Source: Actinomycetales bacterium (GTDB lineage: Bacteria > Actinomycetota > Actinomycetes > Actinomycetales > Dermatophilaceae). From it: DNA of 63,483 bases. The first letter of the stretch is position 1. Each line of letters opens with the position of its first letter. The stretch lies in NCBI GenBank assembly GCA_012729695.1, contig JAAYCP010000123.1, positions 1 through 63,483 on the forward strand, written 5' to 3'. Below the pieces are notes generated by a model that saw only the letters and a list, made by a program, of their open reading frames with translations, was not told the origin of the DNA and did no database searches. Shown here one piece after another: positions 45,236 through 54,356 of this stretch. The translations under genes were made by a program, and so were the position numbers.

Positions 45236-46351
45236 ATGCTCGACTCAGCCAAGGCCCTCGTCGAGGAGCATGCCGCCCTCGAGCAGCAGATGGCCGACCC
45301 GGCTATCGCCGCCGACGTCGCTGCGCTGCGCAAGATCAACACCCGGTATGCGGCGCTCGCCCCGGTCGTGTCGGCGTACCACGCCTGGGTCGCGGCGGAG
45401 GAGGACCTGCAGGCGGCGCGTGAGCTGGCAGCCGAGGAGCCGGCCTTCGCGGAGGAGGTCCCCGCGCTGGAGGAAGTGCGGGTCGCGGCCGAGGCGAAGC
45501 TGCGCCGGCTGCTCATCCCGCGCGACCCCGACGATGACCGCGACGTCATCCTCGAGGTCAAGGCGGGGGAGGGCGGCGAGGAGTCCGCTCTGTTCGCCGC
45601 CGACCTGCTGAGGATGTACCTGCGGTATGCCGAGCGTCGGGGATGGAGCACCGAGCTCCTCGACGCCACGGAGTCCGACCTGGGTGGGTACAAGGACGTC
45701 AGGGTGGCGGTCAAGGCCAAGGGGATCCCCGAGCCTGGACAGGCTCCCTGGGCACGGCTGAAGTACGAGGGCGGGGTGCACCGGGTCCAGCGGGTGCCGG
45801 TGACGGAGAGCCAGGGCAGGATCCACACGAGTGCGGCAGGGGTCCTGGTCATGCCCGAGGCCGAGGACGTCGAGATCGAGATCAACCCCAACGACCTGAA
45901 GATCGACGTCTACCGCAGCTCCGGCCCGGGAGGTCAGAGCGTCAACACGACGGACTCCGCCGTGCGCATCACGCACCTGCCCACGGGTGTCGTCGTCTCC
46001 TGCCAGAACGAGAAGAGCCAGCTCCAGAACAAGGAGTCCGCTCTCCGGGTCCTGCGGGCCCGCCTGCACCAGATGGCCAAGGAGGCGGCCGACGCCGAGG
46101 CCAGTGCAGCCCGTCGCAGTCAGGTCCGCACCGTTGACCGCAGCGAGCGGATCCGCACCTACAACTTCCCCGAGAACCGGATCAGTGACCACCGCACGGG
46201 GTACAAGGCCTACAACCTCGATGCCGTCCTGGACGGGGACCTCGACCCTATCGTGCAGTCTGCCGTCGATGCCGATGAGGCAGCGACGCTAGCGGCGCTC
46301 GGTGAGCAGGGCGAGAGCGAGAAGGTCGGGGCGCAGCGGGGCCGTCGGTGA
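45236..46351 (+). CDS. prfA: Peptide chain release factor 1
   Basis: The 371-residue factor reads UAG and UAA codons. The codon-recognition Pro-x-Thr is seen in [16 protein letters not shown] and the catalytic GGQ in [20 protein letters not shown] 45236 is preceded by GAGGAG. Its 3' end overlaps the prmC start by 4 nt (GTGA), matching functional coupling: PrmC methylates the Gln of this GGQ. Confidence 0.96.
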   Translation: MLDSAKALVEEHAALEQQMADPAIAADVAALRKINTRYAALAPVVSAYHAWVAAEEDLQAARELAAEEPAFAEEVPALEEVRVAAEAKLRRLLIPRDPDDDRDVILEVKAGEGGEESALFAADLLRMYLRYAERRGWSTELLDATESDLGGYKDVRVAVKAKGIPEPGQAPWARLKYEGGVHRVQRVPVTESQGRIHTSAAGVLVMPEAEDVEIEINPNDLKIDVYRSSGPGGQSVNTTDSAVRITHLPTGVVVSCQNEKSQLQNKESALRVLRARLHQMAKEAADAEASAARRSQVRTVDRSERIRTYNFPENRISDHRTGYKAYNLDAVLDGDLDPIVQSAVDADEAATLAALGEQGESEKVGAQRGRR

Positions 46352-47214
46352 CCCGGACGGTACCCCTCGCCGCCGAGGTTCGCCGGGCCACCGACACGCT
46401 CGCGCAGGTCGGCATCGCGTCGCCCGAGATCGACGCCGTGGCCCTGGCCGCCCACGTGCTGGGGTGCCGGCCGGAAGAGATCCGGCGCCGCATGATCCTG
46501 CAGGCGGCGGTCGAGGACGCGATCTGTGAACGCTTCCGAGAGCTCGTGCAGGAGCGGGCGAACCGGGTGCCGCTGCAGCACCTCACCGGGCAGGCGCACT
46601 TCCGCCGGCTCACCCTCCGGGTCGGCCCCGGCGTCTTCGTCCCGCGCCCGGAGACCGAGGTCGTCGCAGGAGCCGCGATCGATGCAGCCGCGCAGTGGCA
46701 GTCACCCCTCGTCGCCGATCTATGCACCGGCTCGGGGGCGATCGCTCTCGCCGTCAAGGACGAGGTGCCCCAGGCGCGCGTCGTGGGCGTCGAGCTGGAC
46801 GGGTTGGCGTTCGAGTGGGCCCGGGCCAACCGGGATGCGACCGGTCTGGACGTCGAGCTCGTCCTCGGCGACGCGAAGACGGCACTCCGCGACCTCGACG
46901 GCCTGGTCGACGTCGTCGTGAGCAACCCGCCCTACATACCCACGGGCATGGTGCCGGTCGACCCGGAGGTCCGTGATCACGACCCCGAGCTCGCGCTCTA
47001 CGGCGGGTCGGAGGACGGGCTGCGGATCCCCGAGCAGGTGGCGGCCCGAGCCGCGGCCCTGCTGCATCCGGGAGGGGTCCTGGTCATGGAGCACGCCGAC
47101 ACGCACGGTGAGCAGTTGCCGCGTCGCTTGGAACGGGCGGGGGAGTGGACCGACGTCGTCGGCCACAGGGACCTCACCGGCCGGCCCCGTTTCGTCACCG
47201 CGCGGCGGCGCTGA
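46348..47214 (+). CDS. prmC: Release factor glutamine N5-methyltransferase
   Basis: The 288-residue SAM-dependent enzyme methylates the GGQ glutamine of release factors. SAM loop [15 protein letters not shown] and catalytic NPPY in [11 protein letters not shown] are present. The N-terminal helical domain contains [16 protein letters not shown] 46348 overlaps prfA by 4 nt. A terminator-like hairpin follows. Confidence 0.94.
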   Translation: MTRTVPLAAEVRRATDTLAQVGIASPEIDAVALAAHVLGCRPEEIRRRMILQAAVEDAICERFRELVQERANRVPLQHLTGQAHFRRLTLRVGPGVFVPRPETEVVAGAAIDAAAQWQSPLVADLCTGSGAIALAVKDEVPQARVVGVELDGLAFEWARANRDATGLDVELVLGDAKTALRDLDGLVDVVVSNPPYIPTGMVPVDPEVRDHDPELALYGGSEDGLRIPEQVAARAAALLHPGGVLVMEHADTHGEQLPRRLERAGEWTDVVGHRDLTGRPRFVTARRR

Positions 47215-47232
47215 GCAAGGACGTTGGACGTG

Positions 47233-47276
47233 AGGAAGGCCGACCCGCTGCGCTGATGCGCAGGGCCGGCCCTCCT
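47233..47276. terminator. Imperfect terminator between prmC and a small minus-strand gene
   Basis: An interrupted stem (AGGAAGGCCGACCC pairing with GGGCCGGCCCTCCT with two mismatches, continued by GCGC/GCGC) encloses the prmC 3' region. It lies between convergent genes. Confidence 0.5.
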
Positions 47277-47294
47277 CGGTACGTCACCGACGTC

Positions 47295-47378
47295 TCAGAG
47301 GGCTCCCATGAGCCAGACGATGAGAACGATGATGAGCAGGATGCCGACGATCGTCCAGATGAGACCGCCACCGCGCAT
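47295..47378 (-). CDS. 27-residue membrane peptide
   Basis: MRGGGLIWTIVGILLIIVLI plus VWLMGAL is a single transmembrane helix with a short glycine-rich, positively charged N-terminus. AAAGGAAG lies about 6 nt before the ATG, one of the best ribosome-binding sites in the window, which supports real translation. Similar tiny hydrophobic proteins exist in actinobacteria but have no known function. A longer in-frame opening upstream lacks a ribosome-binding site and is less likely. It diverges from tsaC. Confidence 0.6.
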   Translation of the reverse strand: MRGGGLIWTIVGILLIIVLIVWLMGAL

Positions 47379-47545
47379 GATGTCTTCCTTTCGCTGCTGG
47401 GTCGTAGGGGTGCCCAGATAGGTGCAGCGTACGAGTCGTCCAACGCTGTTGTGGGGGGCCTTTTCGGCGGGAGGAGCGGTGCTTCGGTGTCCGAGGGCTG
47501 TGGCGTGTGCGCGTCGTCCGGTCACGGGTCGTAGGCTGGGGCGCT

Positions 47546-48298
47546 ATGAGTCCGGTCTTCGACTGCTCCAGCGAGGAGAGGCGTCGCGAGGGGCTGACGA
47601 AGGCCGCTGCGGCGTTACGCGAGGGCCGACTCGTCGTCCTCCCGACAGACACTCTCTACGGGATTGCCGCCGACGCCTTCGATCCCGACGCTGTCCAGGC
47701 GTTGCTCGCGGCGAAGGGCCGCGGCCGCCACATGCCACCGCCGGTCCTCGTCGGTGACGTGAGCACCGTGGACGGGTTGGCGATCGACGTCCCGGACTAC
47801 GTGCGCCGCATGCTCGAGGAATTCTGGCCGGGTCCACTGACGGTCATCCTCAAGGCCCAGCCGTCCCTGCGGTGGGACCTCGGGGACACCAACGGCACGG
47901 TGGCCCTGCGCATGCCGGACCACGAGCTCGCCCTGGAGCTGTTGCGCGAGGTCGGACCGCTGGCCGTCTCGAGCGCCAACCTCACCGGATGGCCGGCCTC
48001 GCGGACCATGGTCGAAGCGGCCACCCAGCTCGGCTCTGCCGTCTTCATCTATCTCGACGGGGGACCGGTCGGCGACGGCCTGCCCTCGACCATCGTCGAC
48101 TGCACGACGGACACCCCCGCGATCCTCCGCGACGGAGCCATCAGCGAAGAGCAGCTGAGGCCCTTCTTCCCCAGTGCCGAGCCGGCGGAGGTCCTCGACC
48201 AAGCCGCCGACGAACCTACCCACGAACCTGTTGACGAACCCGACGACCCGAGCTCCCCAGCCGACCGCCCCGCGAAAGAGACCGACCCCGATGAGTGA
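47546..48298 (+). CDS. tsaC: L-threonylcarbamoyladenylate synthase
   Basis: The 250-residue Sua5/YrdC/TsaC domain makes threonylcarbamoyl-AMP for the t6A modification of tRNAs. LPTDTLYGIAADAF is the core signature; KGRGRHMPPPVLV binds the phosphate and VSSANLTGWPASR closes the site. A C-terminal tail of about 45 residues is Asp/Glu/Pro-rich and probably disordered. TAGGCT lies 8 nt before ATG 47546 and no Shine-Dalgarno is evident. The gene overlaps glyA by 8 nt. Confidence 0.92.
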   Translation: MSPVFDCSSEERRREGLTKAAAALREGRLVVLPTDTLYGIAADAFDPDAVQALLAAKGRGRHMPPPVLVGDVSTVDGLAIDVPDYVRRMLEEFWPGPLTVILKAQPSLRWDLGDTNGTVALRMPDHELALELLREVGPLAVSSANLTGWPASRTMVEAATQLGSAVFIYLDGGPVGDGLPSTIVDCTTDTPAILRDGAISEEQLRPFFPSAEPAEVLDQAADEPTHEPVDEPDDPSSPADRPAKETDPDE

Positions 48299-49568
48299 CA
48301 CCACGTTCTACGGCTCCGACTACGCAGCCCTGCAGGCCTTCGACCCGGAGATCGCCGGCGTCCTGGTCAGCGAGCTGGAGCGACTGCGGGGAGGGCTGCA
48401 GCTCATCGCGAGCGAGAACTTCTCGAGCCCCGAGGTGCTCACCGCGCTGGGTTCGACGCTGTCGAACAAGTACGCGGAGGGCTACCCGGGGCGTCGGTAC
48501 TACGGCGGCTGCAGCGAGGTCGACAAGGCGGAGGAGCTCGCGATCGAGCGGTGCAAGGCGCTCTTCGGCGCCGACCACGCCAACGTCCAGCCGCACTCGG
48601 GTGCGAGCGCCAACCAGGCCGTCTACGGCGCCTTCATGCAGCCGGGCGACACCATTCTTGCGATGAGCCTGCCGCACGGCGGGCACCTCACCCACGGCAC
48701 CAAGATGTCCTTCTCCGGCAAGTGGTTCAACGCCGTCCACTACGGCGTCGACAAGGACACCGAGGACATCGACTACGAAGAGGTCGAGCGGCTCGCGAAG
48801 GAGCACCGGCCCAAGGTGATCCTCGCCGGCGGCTCGGCCATCCCGCGACTGATCGACTTCGAGTTCTTCCGCCGGGTCGCCGACGAGTTCGGGGCCATCT
48901 TCTGGGTGGACGCGGCCCACTTCATCGGCCTCGTGGCAGGCAAGGCCATCCCCAGCCCCGTTCCGCATGCCGACGTCGTCTCGTTCACGACCCACAAGGT
49001 GCTGCGCGGCCCACGCTCCGGCGCCATCGTCTGCAAGGAGGAGCACCGCGCAGCGATCGACCGGGCCGTGTTCCCCATGATGCAGGGCGGCCCGCAGATG
49101 CACACGATCGCCGCGAAGGCGGTCAACTTCAAGGAGTGCGCGACGCCGGAGTACGCCGCCTACGCGGCCCAGGTGATCGAGAACTCCAAGGTGCTCGCGA
49201 CAGCCCTCGGCGAGCACGGCATCCGACCGACCACCGGCGGCACGGACACCCACCTCTCCCTGCACGACCTGCAGGGCGTGCTCGTCACCGGAGCCGACGC
49301 AGAGGCCCGCTGCGACGCGGCCGGGATCACCCTCAACAAGAACGCCATCCCCTTCGACCCGCAGAAGCCCAACATCGCCTCCGGCATCCGGGTCGGGACG
49401 CCGTGCGTCACGACCCAGGGGATGGGCACGGACGAGATGCGCACGATCGCCGAGCTCATCGCTCGGGCGGTCACCGAGGGCGACGCCGACGCGCAGCACC
49501 CAGTCTCCGTCGAGATCCGGGAGCAGGTGAACGACCTGGTCGGCCGCTTCCCCGCATACCCTCGCTGA
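48291..49568 (+). CDS. glyA: Serine hydroxymethyltransferase
   Basis: The 425-residue PLP enzyme interconverts serine and glycine, feeding one-carbon units to tetrahydrofolate. LQLIASENFSSPEVL and NKYAEGYPGRRYYGG are N-terminal signatures, and the PLP lysine is in SFTTHKVLRGPRSG. ATG 48291 overlaps the tsaC end by 8 nt, so coupled translation is likely. The only upstream in-frame sequence lies inside tsaC. wecA follows 28 nt later. Confidence 0.95.
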   Translation: MSDTTFYGSDYAALQAFDPEIAGVLVSELERLRGGLQLIASENFSSPEVLTALGSTLSNKYAEGYPGRRYYGGCSEVDKAEELAIERCKALFGADHANVQPHSGASANQAVYGAFMQPGDTILAMSLPHGGHLTHGTKMSFSGKWFNAVHYGVDKDTEDIDYEEVERLAKEHRPKVILAGGSAIPRLIDFEFFRRVADEFGAIFWVDAAHFIGLVAGKAIPSPVPHADVVSFTTHKVLRGPRSGAIVCKEEHRAAIDRAVFPMMQGGPQMHTIAAKAVNFKECATPEYAAYAAQVIENSKVLATALGEHGIRPTTGGTDTHLSLHDLQGVLVTGADAEARCDAAGITLNKNAIPFDPQKPNIASGIRVGTPCVTTQGMGTDEMRTIAELIARAVTEGDADAQHPVSVEIREQVNDLVGRFPAYPR

Positions 49569-49595
49569 TCGGGAGCCGGGCGAGAAGGCCGCCGC

Positions 49596-50717
49596 GTGCG
49601 CGAGTACCTGTTCGTCATCATCGTCGCGGCGCTGATGACGTATGCGGCGACGCCCCTGATGCGAACCCTCGCCGTCCGCACCGGTGCCTACACCCAGGTG
49701 CGCGACCGCGACGTCCACAGCATCCCGATCCCGAGGCTCGGCGGCGTGGCGATCCTCATAGGCTTCGCCGCCGCCTGCCTGGCGGCGGCGCGACTGCCCC
49801 GACTACGCCAGCTCTTCGACAATCCTGAGATCCGCGGCGTCCTCATCGGCGCCGCCATTATCTGCGTCGTCGGCGCTCTCGATGACCTGAAGGAGCTCGA
49901 CTGGTTCGCCAAGCTCGGAGGCCAGCTCATCGCTGCGGGCGTCCTCGCCTTCCACGGTGTGCAGCTCTACTCGTTGCCGGTCGGCGGGCAGGTCGTCCTG
50001 CCGCCCTTCATCCTCGTGACGCTGACGATCCTCGTCGTCCTCGTCTCGACGAATGCCGTGAACTTCATCGACGGCCTGGACGGCCTGGCCAGCGGCGTCG
50101 TCGGCATCGCGGCGCTGTCCTTCTTTGCTTACGCCTACCTCGTCGCACGGACCTACAACCCGCCCAACGTCTTCACGGCCGCAGCCCTGATCTCCGCGGC
50201 CGTCGTGGGGTGCGCGATCGGCTTCCTGCCGCACAACTTCTTCCCGGCGCGGATCTTCATGGGCGACTCCGGTGCGCTGCTCTTCGGGCTGCTCCTCGCG
50301 GCGTCCACCATCCTCATCACGGGCTCGGTGGCGGGTGCCGATGTCAGCGCCAACCCCATCGCCGCGACGGTCCTGCCGCTCACCGTGCCGCTCGCGATCT
50401 TCCTCCTCCCTCTCATCGACGTCATCTGGGCCGTCATCAGGCGCACCAGGGCCGGACGCCGGCCCTGGCAGCCGGACGCCGGCCACCTGCACCACAGGAT
50501 GCTGGCGTTCGGTCACGGTCACCGGCGGGCCGTGCTGCTCCTGTGGGGGTGGGCGGCCGCCATCTCGCTGGGCAGCGTCTCGTTCGTCTTCTTCCGCGCG
50601 GAGCTCGCCGCCGGCATCCTCGTCGTCATGCTCGGTACGGCGGCGGCCCTGACCGTCCTGCTGCCGCGGGTCGTCGTCGCCGGCCGCCGGCCCCAGGAGA
50701 TCCCCGGGCGGGACTGA
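49596..50717 (+). CDS. wecA: Undecaprenyl-phosphate GlcNAc-1-phosphate transferase
   Basis: The 373-residue integral membrane enzyme of the MraY/WecA/TagO group has about 10-11 helices. DDLKELDWFAKLGGQ contains the first Asp pair and NAVNFIDGLDGLASG the Asp cluster. NFFPARIFMGDSGALLFG and HLHHRML are further signatures. It starts cell-wall glycopolymer or arabinogalactan-linkage synthesis by moving GlcNAc-1-P to the lipid carrier. Its position directly before the ATP synthase operon is typical of actinobacteria. The exact polymer is unresolved. Confidence 0.9.
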   Translation: MREYLFVIIVAALMTYAATPLMRTLAVRTGAYTQVRDRDVHSIPIPRLGGVAILIGFAAACLAAARLPRLRQLFDNPEIRGVLIGAAIICVVGALDDLKELDWFAKLGGQLIAAGVLAFHGVQLYSLPVGGQVVLPPFILVTLTILVVLVSTNAVNFIDGLDGLASGVVGIAALSFFAYAYLVARTYNPPNVFTAAALISAAVVGCAIGFLPHNFFPARIFMGDSGALLFGLLLAASTILITGSVAGADVSANPIAATVLPLTVPLAIFLLPLIDVIWAVIRRTRAGRRPWQPDAGHLHHRMLAFGHGHRRAVLLLWGWAAAISLGSVSFVFFRAELAAGILVVMLGTAAALTVLLPRVVVAGRRPQEIPGRD

Positions 50718-50875
50718 CGCCCTGGAAGCGCCACAGCGCAGGTAGGTCTGCGCCCAGCTCGGGTCGAGGCCGGCCGAGACGTGCGTCGTGAAAACGCCGC
50801 TGCCGGTGGAGCATTGGCCGCTGCCCGGTGCCGCCGTCGGGCTGGGGCGGCGTTCGAGTGGCGTGCCCGGAACGC

Positions 50876-50893
50876 TTGTGATAGTTTTCACAA
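50876..50893 (+). promoter_or_regulatory. CRP-like palindrome over the apparent ATP-synthase promoter
   Basis: TTGTGA-TAGTTT-TCACAA is a perfect inverted repeat with a 6-nt centre. It contains the TGTGA-N6-TCACA core recognised by CRP-family regulators (GlxR/Crp in actinobacteria). The centre TAGTTT, preceded by TG, reads as an extended -10. It ends 3 nt before ATG 50897, so binding would block RNA polymerase. Identity of the regulator is inference. Confidence 0.6.
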
Positions 50894-50896
50894 ACT

Positions 50897-51343
50897 ATGC
50901 GACGGCAACCACTGGCGGGCTGGAAAGCGGGGAGCTCAATCCTCGGCGTCGCAGCCGTCGTCGGTCTGCTGAGTGCCCTCGTCATCACAGCCGTCGCCTG
51001 GCCGATCGGGAGCGAGAACACCGCCCTGTCAGCCCTCACCGGCACCCTCGTCGTCTACGTCGTCCTGCTCGTCGGGGTCGTCGGGATCAGTGCCGTCGTG
51101 GCGGGGGACTCGAACCTCTCGATGGCCGGCGCCGCCGTCGTCTACATCGGTCAGATCGTCCTCATCGTGGCTGCTCTCCTGGCCCTTCGGGACCGTGCCT
51201 GGATGGACGGTCGGGCCTTCGCGATTGCTGCGGTGGCACAGGTTCTCGTGATGCAGGTGGCCCAGGTGATCGGCTACAACCGGGGCCGTCACATCGTCGA
51301 TGCGGACCTGCCTTCGGGCGCTCCGGGGGAGGAGCCCCGGTGA
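50897..51343 (+). CDS. Small membrane protein heading the ATP synthase operon
   Basis: The 148-residue protein has four predicted helices (VAAVVGLLSALVITAVAW, a VVYVVLLVGVVGISAVV segment and two more). In actinobacteria a four-helix protein of this size, resembling AtpI-like subunit I, often precedes atpB; it may help c-ring assembly. There is no Shine-Dalgarno. The ATG lies 9 nt after a candidate TAGTTT -10, so the message may be leaderless. Its stop overlaps the next gene by 4 nt (GTGA). Function is assigned by position and size only. Confidence 0.65.
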   Translation: MRRQPLAGWKAGSSILGVAAVVGLLSALVITAVAWPIGSENTALSALTGTLVVYVVLLVGVVGISAVVAGDSNLSMAGAAVVYIGQIVLIVAALLALRDRAWMDGRAFAIAAVAQVLVMQVAQVIGYNRGRHIVDADLPSGAPGEEPR

Positions 51344-51597
51344 CCGACCAGGGGAAGAAGCCTTCGCCGTACGAGCCCTACGGACCGGGCGACCGCAGCG
51401 GTCCGAGCCCGTCCTCCCAGGCCGATGCGATGGGGGCGACCATCATCGCCTCCCTCATCACCGGGCCTGCCGTCTTCGGGGCTCTCGGGTGGCTGCTCGC
51501 GCAGTGGCTCGAGCTCCGACTCCTCATCCCGCTGGGCGTGCTCATCGGGATGGCCCTGTCCTTGTACACCGTCTGGCTCCGGTACGGTAGGACCTAG
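51340..51597 (+). CDS. AtpZ/AtpI family protein
   Basis: The 85-residue protein has a hydrophilic Ser/Pro-rich start and two helices (ASLITGPAVFGALGWLLAQW and IPLGVLIGMALSLYTVWLRY), the usual ATPase_gene1/AtpZ pattern. These small proteins aid Fo assembly or Mg/Ca transport. GTG 51340 overlaps the preceding stop by 4 nt. It sits 68 nt upstream of atpB. Confidence 0.75.
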   Translation: MTDQGKKPSPYEPYGPGDRSGPSPSSQADAMGATIIASLITGPAVFGALGWLLAQWLELRLLIPLGVLIGMALSLYTVWLRYGRT

Positions 51598-51665
51598 TCC
51601 GTGGCCGCCGGTTTCTCCGTGGTCGGCACGTGCCCGCCCTCACACACCCTTTCGAGGAGACATTC

Positions 51666-52463
51666 GTGATCCTGGCTCCTGCAGCGCAGCTGCCAATGTC
51701 CAGCGGCGAAGAGTTCACCGCCCCGGGCGCCGAGATCTTCTGGGCACCCCTGATCGGCGAGGGCGACTGGGCCATCACCGAGCAGATGGTCTGGGGTGGG
51801 ATCTCCGTCATCCTCATCTCGATCGCGCTGGTCATGCTCACCCGCAACGTCTCCATCGTGCCGAGCAAGAGCCAGTTCCTCTTCGAGGGCTTCTACAACT
51901 TCGCGCGCAACAGCATCGCGCGGGACATGATCGGCAGCAAGCACTTCCTCCGCTTCGTGCCGCTGCTTTTCTCCCTCTTCACCCTCATCCTCGTCAACAA
52001 CTGGTTCGGCGTCCTGCCCCCGGTGATGAACCCGACCTTCGGCCGGATCGGCTTCCCCATCGCCGCCACGCTCGTGGTCTACGTCGTCTACCACTGGGTC
52101 GGCTTCAAGCGCTACGGCTTCTCCGGCTACTTCGGGCACATGATCCCCGAGGGCCTACCGGGCTGGATCAAGCCGATCATCTTCCCGCTCGAGCTGATCA
52201 CGTACTTCATCACCCGGCCGCTGACTCTCGCACTGCGACTCTTCGGCAACATGTTCGCCGGGCACATCCTCATCGTGCTCTTCGTGAGCGCTGCCGCCTA
52301 CTTCCTCACCCAGGGCGTGGTCTTCAAGGTCCTCGCGGTCCCGACCTTCCTCATGGCTGCGGTCATGTGGATGTTCGAGGCCCTGATCCAAGCTCTTCAG
52401 GCCTACGTCTTCACCCTCCTCGCCGCGAGCTACATCGCTGGGGCGCTGGCCGAGGACCACTGA
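51666..52463 (+). CDS. atpB: F1Fo-ATP synthase subunit a
   Basis: The 265-residue Fo channel subunit has five or six helices. The essential Arg lies in LALRLFGNMFAGHIL, with the proton half-channel helices on either side. GAGGAGA before GTG 51666 (VILAPAAQLP) sets the start; a 12-codon longer form at 51630 has a weaker ribosome-binding site. It works with the c-ring to convert proton flow into rotation. A 129-nt spacer with a hairpin precedes atpE. Confidence 0.95.
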   Translation: MILAPAAQLPMSSGEEFTAPGAEIFWAPLIGEGDWAITEQMVWGGISVILISIALVMLTRNVSIVPSKSQFLFEGFYNFARNSIARDMIGSKHFLRFVPLLFSLFTLILVNNWFGVLPPVMNPTFGRIGFPIAATLVVYVVYHWVGFKRYGFSGYFGHMIPEGLPGWIKPIIFPLELITYFITRPLTLALRLFGNMFAGHILIVLFVSAAAYFLTQGVVFKVLAVPTFLMAAVMWMFEALIQALQAYVFTLLAASYIAGALAEDH

Positions 52464-52540
52464 CGGGTGCGGCGCCCGCCTCGGCGAGCAGCGCATACCA
52501 CTGCTTCATCTGCACAACACAACTGAATACCCACTTAACG

Positions 52541-52559
52541 TCCGGCCCCTGAGGCCGGA
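52541..52559. other. Hairpin in the atpB-atpE spacer
   Basis: TCCGGCC / GGCCGGA with a CCTGA loop follows an unusually AT-rich run (52515-52540). In E. coli this spacer raises atpE translation to match the many c copies. A similar role here, or transcript processing, is inferred from position. Confidence 0.5.
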
Positions 52560-52592
52560 GCACACAAAGAAACCCACGAAAGAGGAATCACT

Positions 52593-52799
52593 GTGGACAT
52601 CACCGGCAACCTCTCCCTGGTCGGCTACGGCCTCGCCACCATCGGCCCGGCCATCGCCGTCGGTCTGATCTTCGCCGCCTACATCAACGGCGTTGCCCGC
52701 CAGCCCGAGGCCCGTCCGTTGCTGCAGCCGATCGCCATCCTCGGCTTCGCGCTCGCCGAGGCGCTCGCGATCTTCGGTCTGGTGCTCTTCTTCCTGTAA
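52593..52799 (+). CDS. atpE: F1Fo-ATP synthase subunit c
   Basis: The 68-residue hairpin of two helices has a first helix with [13 protein letters not shown], a polar loop ARQPEARP, and a second helix with the proton-carrying Glu56 in [14 protein letters not shown]. About 9-12 copies form the rotor ring. The GTG start follows GAGGAA. Bedaquiline-type drugs bind this subunit in mycobacteria. Confidence 0.96.
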   Translation: MDITGNLSLVGYGLATIGPAIAVGLIFAAYINGVARQPEARPLLQPIAILGFALAEALAIFGLVLFFL

Positions 52800-52840
52800 G
52801 CCGGATCGGCACCCACCCACCTATCCGGTCCGTGCACTAG

Positions 52841-53451
<611 letters not shown>

Positions 53452-53452
<1 letters not shown>

Positions 53453-54267
53453 TGCGTGGTTCCAGTCGAGCAGCGGCTGCCGCCGCCCAGGAGGCCTTCG
53501 ACGGCGTCCTCGGCGGAGCGGGTGACCGGTCCGCCCTGGGCGAGCAGCTGTTCTCCGTCGCCGCCCTCGTCGACGCCAACCCCTCGCTGCGTCGGGCGCT
53601 GGCCGACCCCTCCCGTGAGGCGTCGGCGAAGCAGCTGCTCGCGGAGCGCCTGTTCGGGGGCAAGATCAGCCCGGCTGCCACCGTGATCGTCAGCGCCGTG
53701 GCCGCCGGTCGGTGGTCGGAGGAGGGCGACCTCTCCGACATGCTCGAGTCACTCGCGGTACAGGCGTTCCTCTCCCAGGCCGAGTCGGAGGGCCGGATCG
53801 ACGCGGTCGAGGAGGAGCTCTTCCGCTTCGAGCGCATCATCGCCGGCGACGCCGGGTTGCGGGACACGCTGTCCAGCCGCAACCCCGACGCCGAGGGCAA
53901 GGCGGCCCTGGTCCGCCGCCTGCTCGAGGGCAAGGCGCAGCCCGAGACGATCCGGCTCGCGGAGCAGGCTGTCACCTACCCCCGGGGCCGTCGCCTGGAC
54001 CGGGTCATGGAGGGCTTCCTCAAGCTCGCCGCCCAGCGTCGTGACGAGCTGACCGCCCTGGTCACTGTCGCGGCGCCTCTCACCGAGCAGCAGGCTGCCC
54101 GCCTGCGCAGTGCGCTCGAGAACATCTACGGCAAGGCGGTCACCCTGCAGACCGTCCTCGACCCCACCGTCATGGGCGGTATCCGGGTCCAGGTCGGCGA
54201 CGAGGTCGTCGACGGAACCGTGCTGCGCCGCCTCGAAGAGGCCCGACGACACATCACCGGCAGCTAG
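53452..54267 (+). CDS. atpH: F1Fo-ATP synthase subunit delta
   Basis: The 271-residue stator protein (longer than the about 177 of E. coli, normal for actinobacteria) has an extra N-terminal region before the OSCP fold. The conserved C-terminal [20 protein letters not shown] is present. It bridges the b-stalk and the alpha-subunit tips. The start is coupled to atpF by TGATG overlap. An 89-nt spacer precedes atpA. Confidence 0.94.
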
Positions 54268-54356
54268 TCCGCCGCCACCGCGCACCACCAGCACACGCCC
54301 CCAAGAACCAACCGCTCCGGTCCACCTTTGACCGGCAACCGAGGAGAAGATCACAC

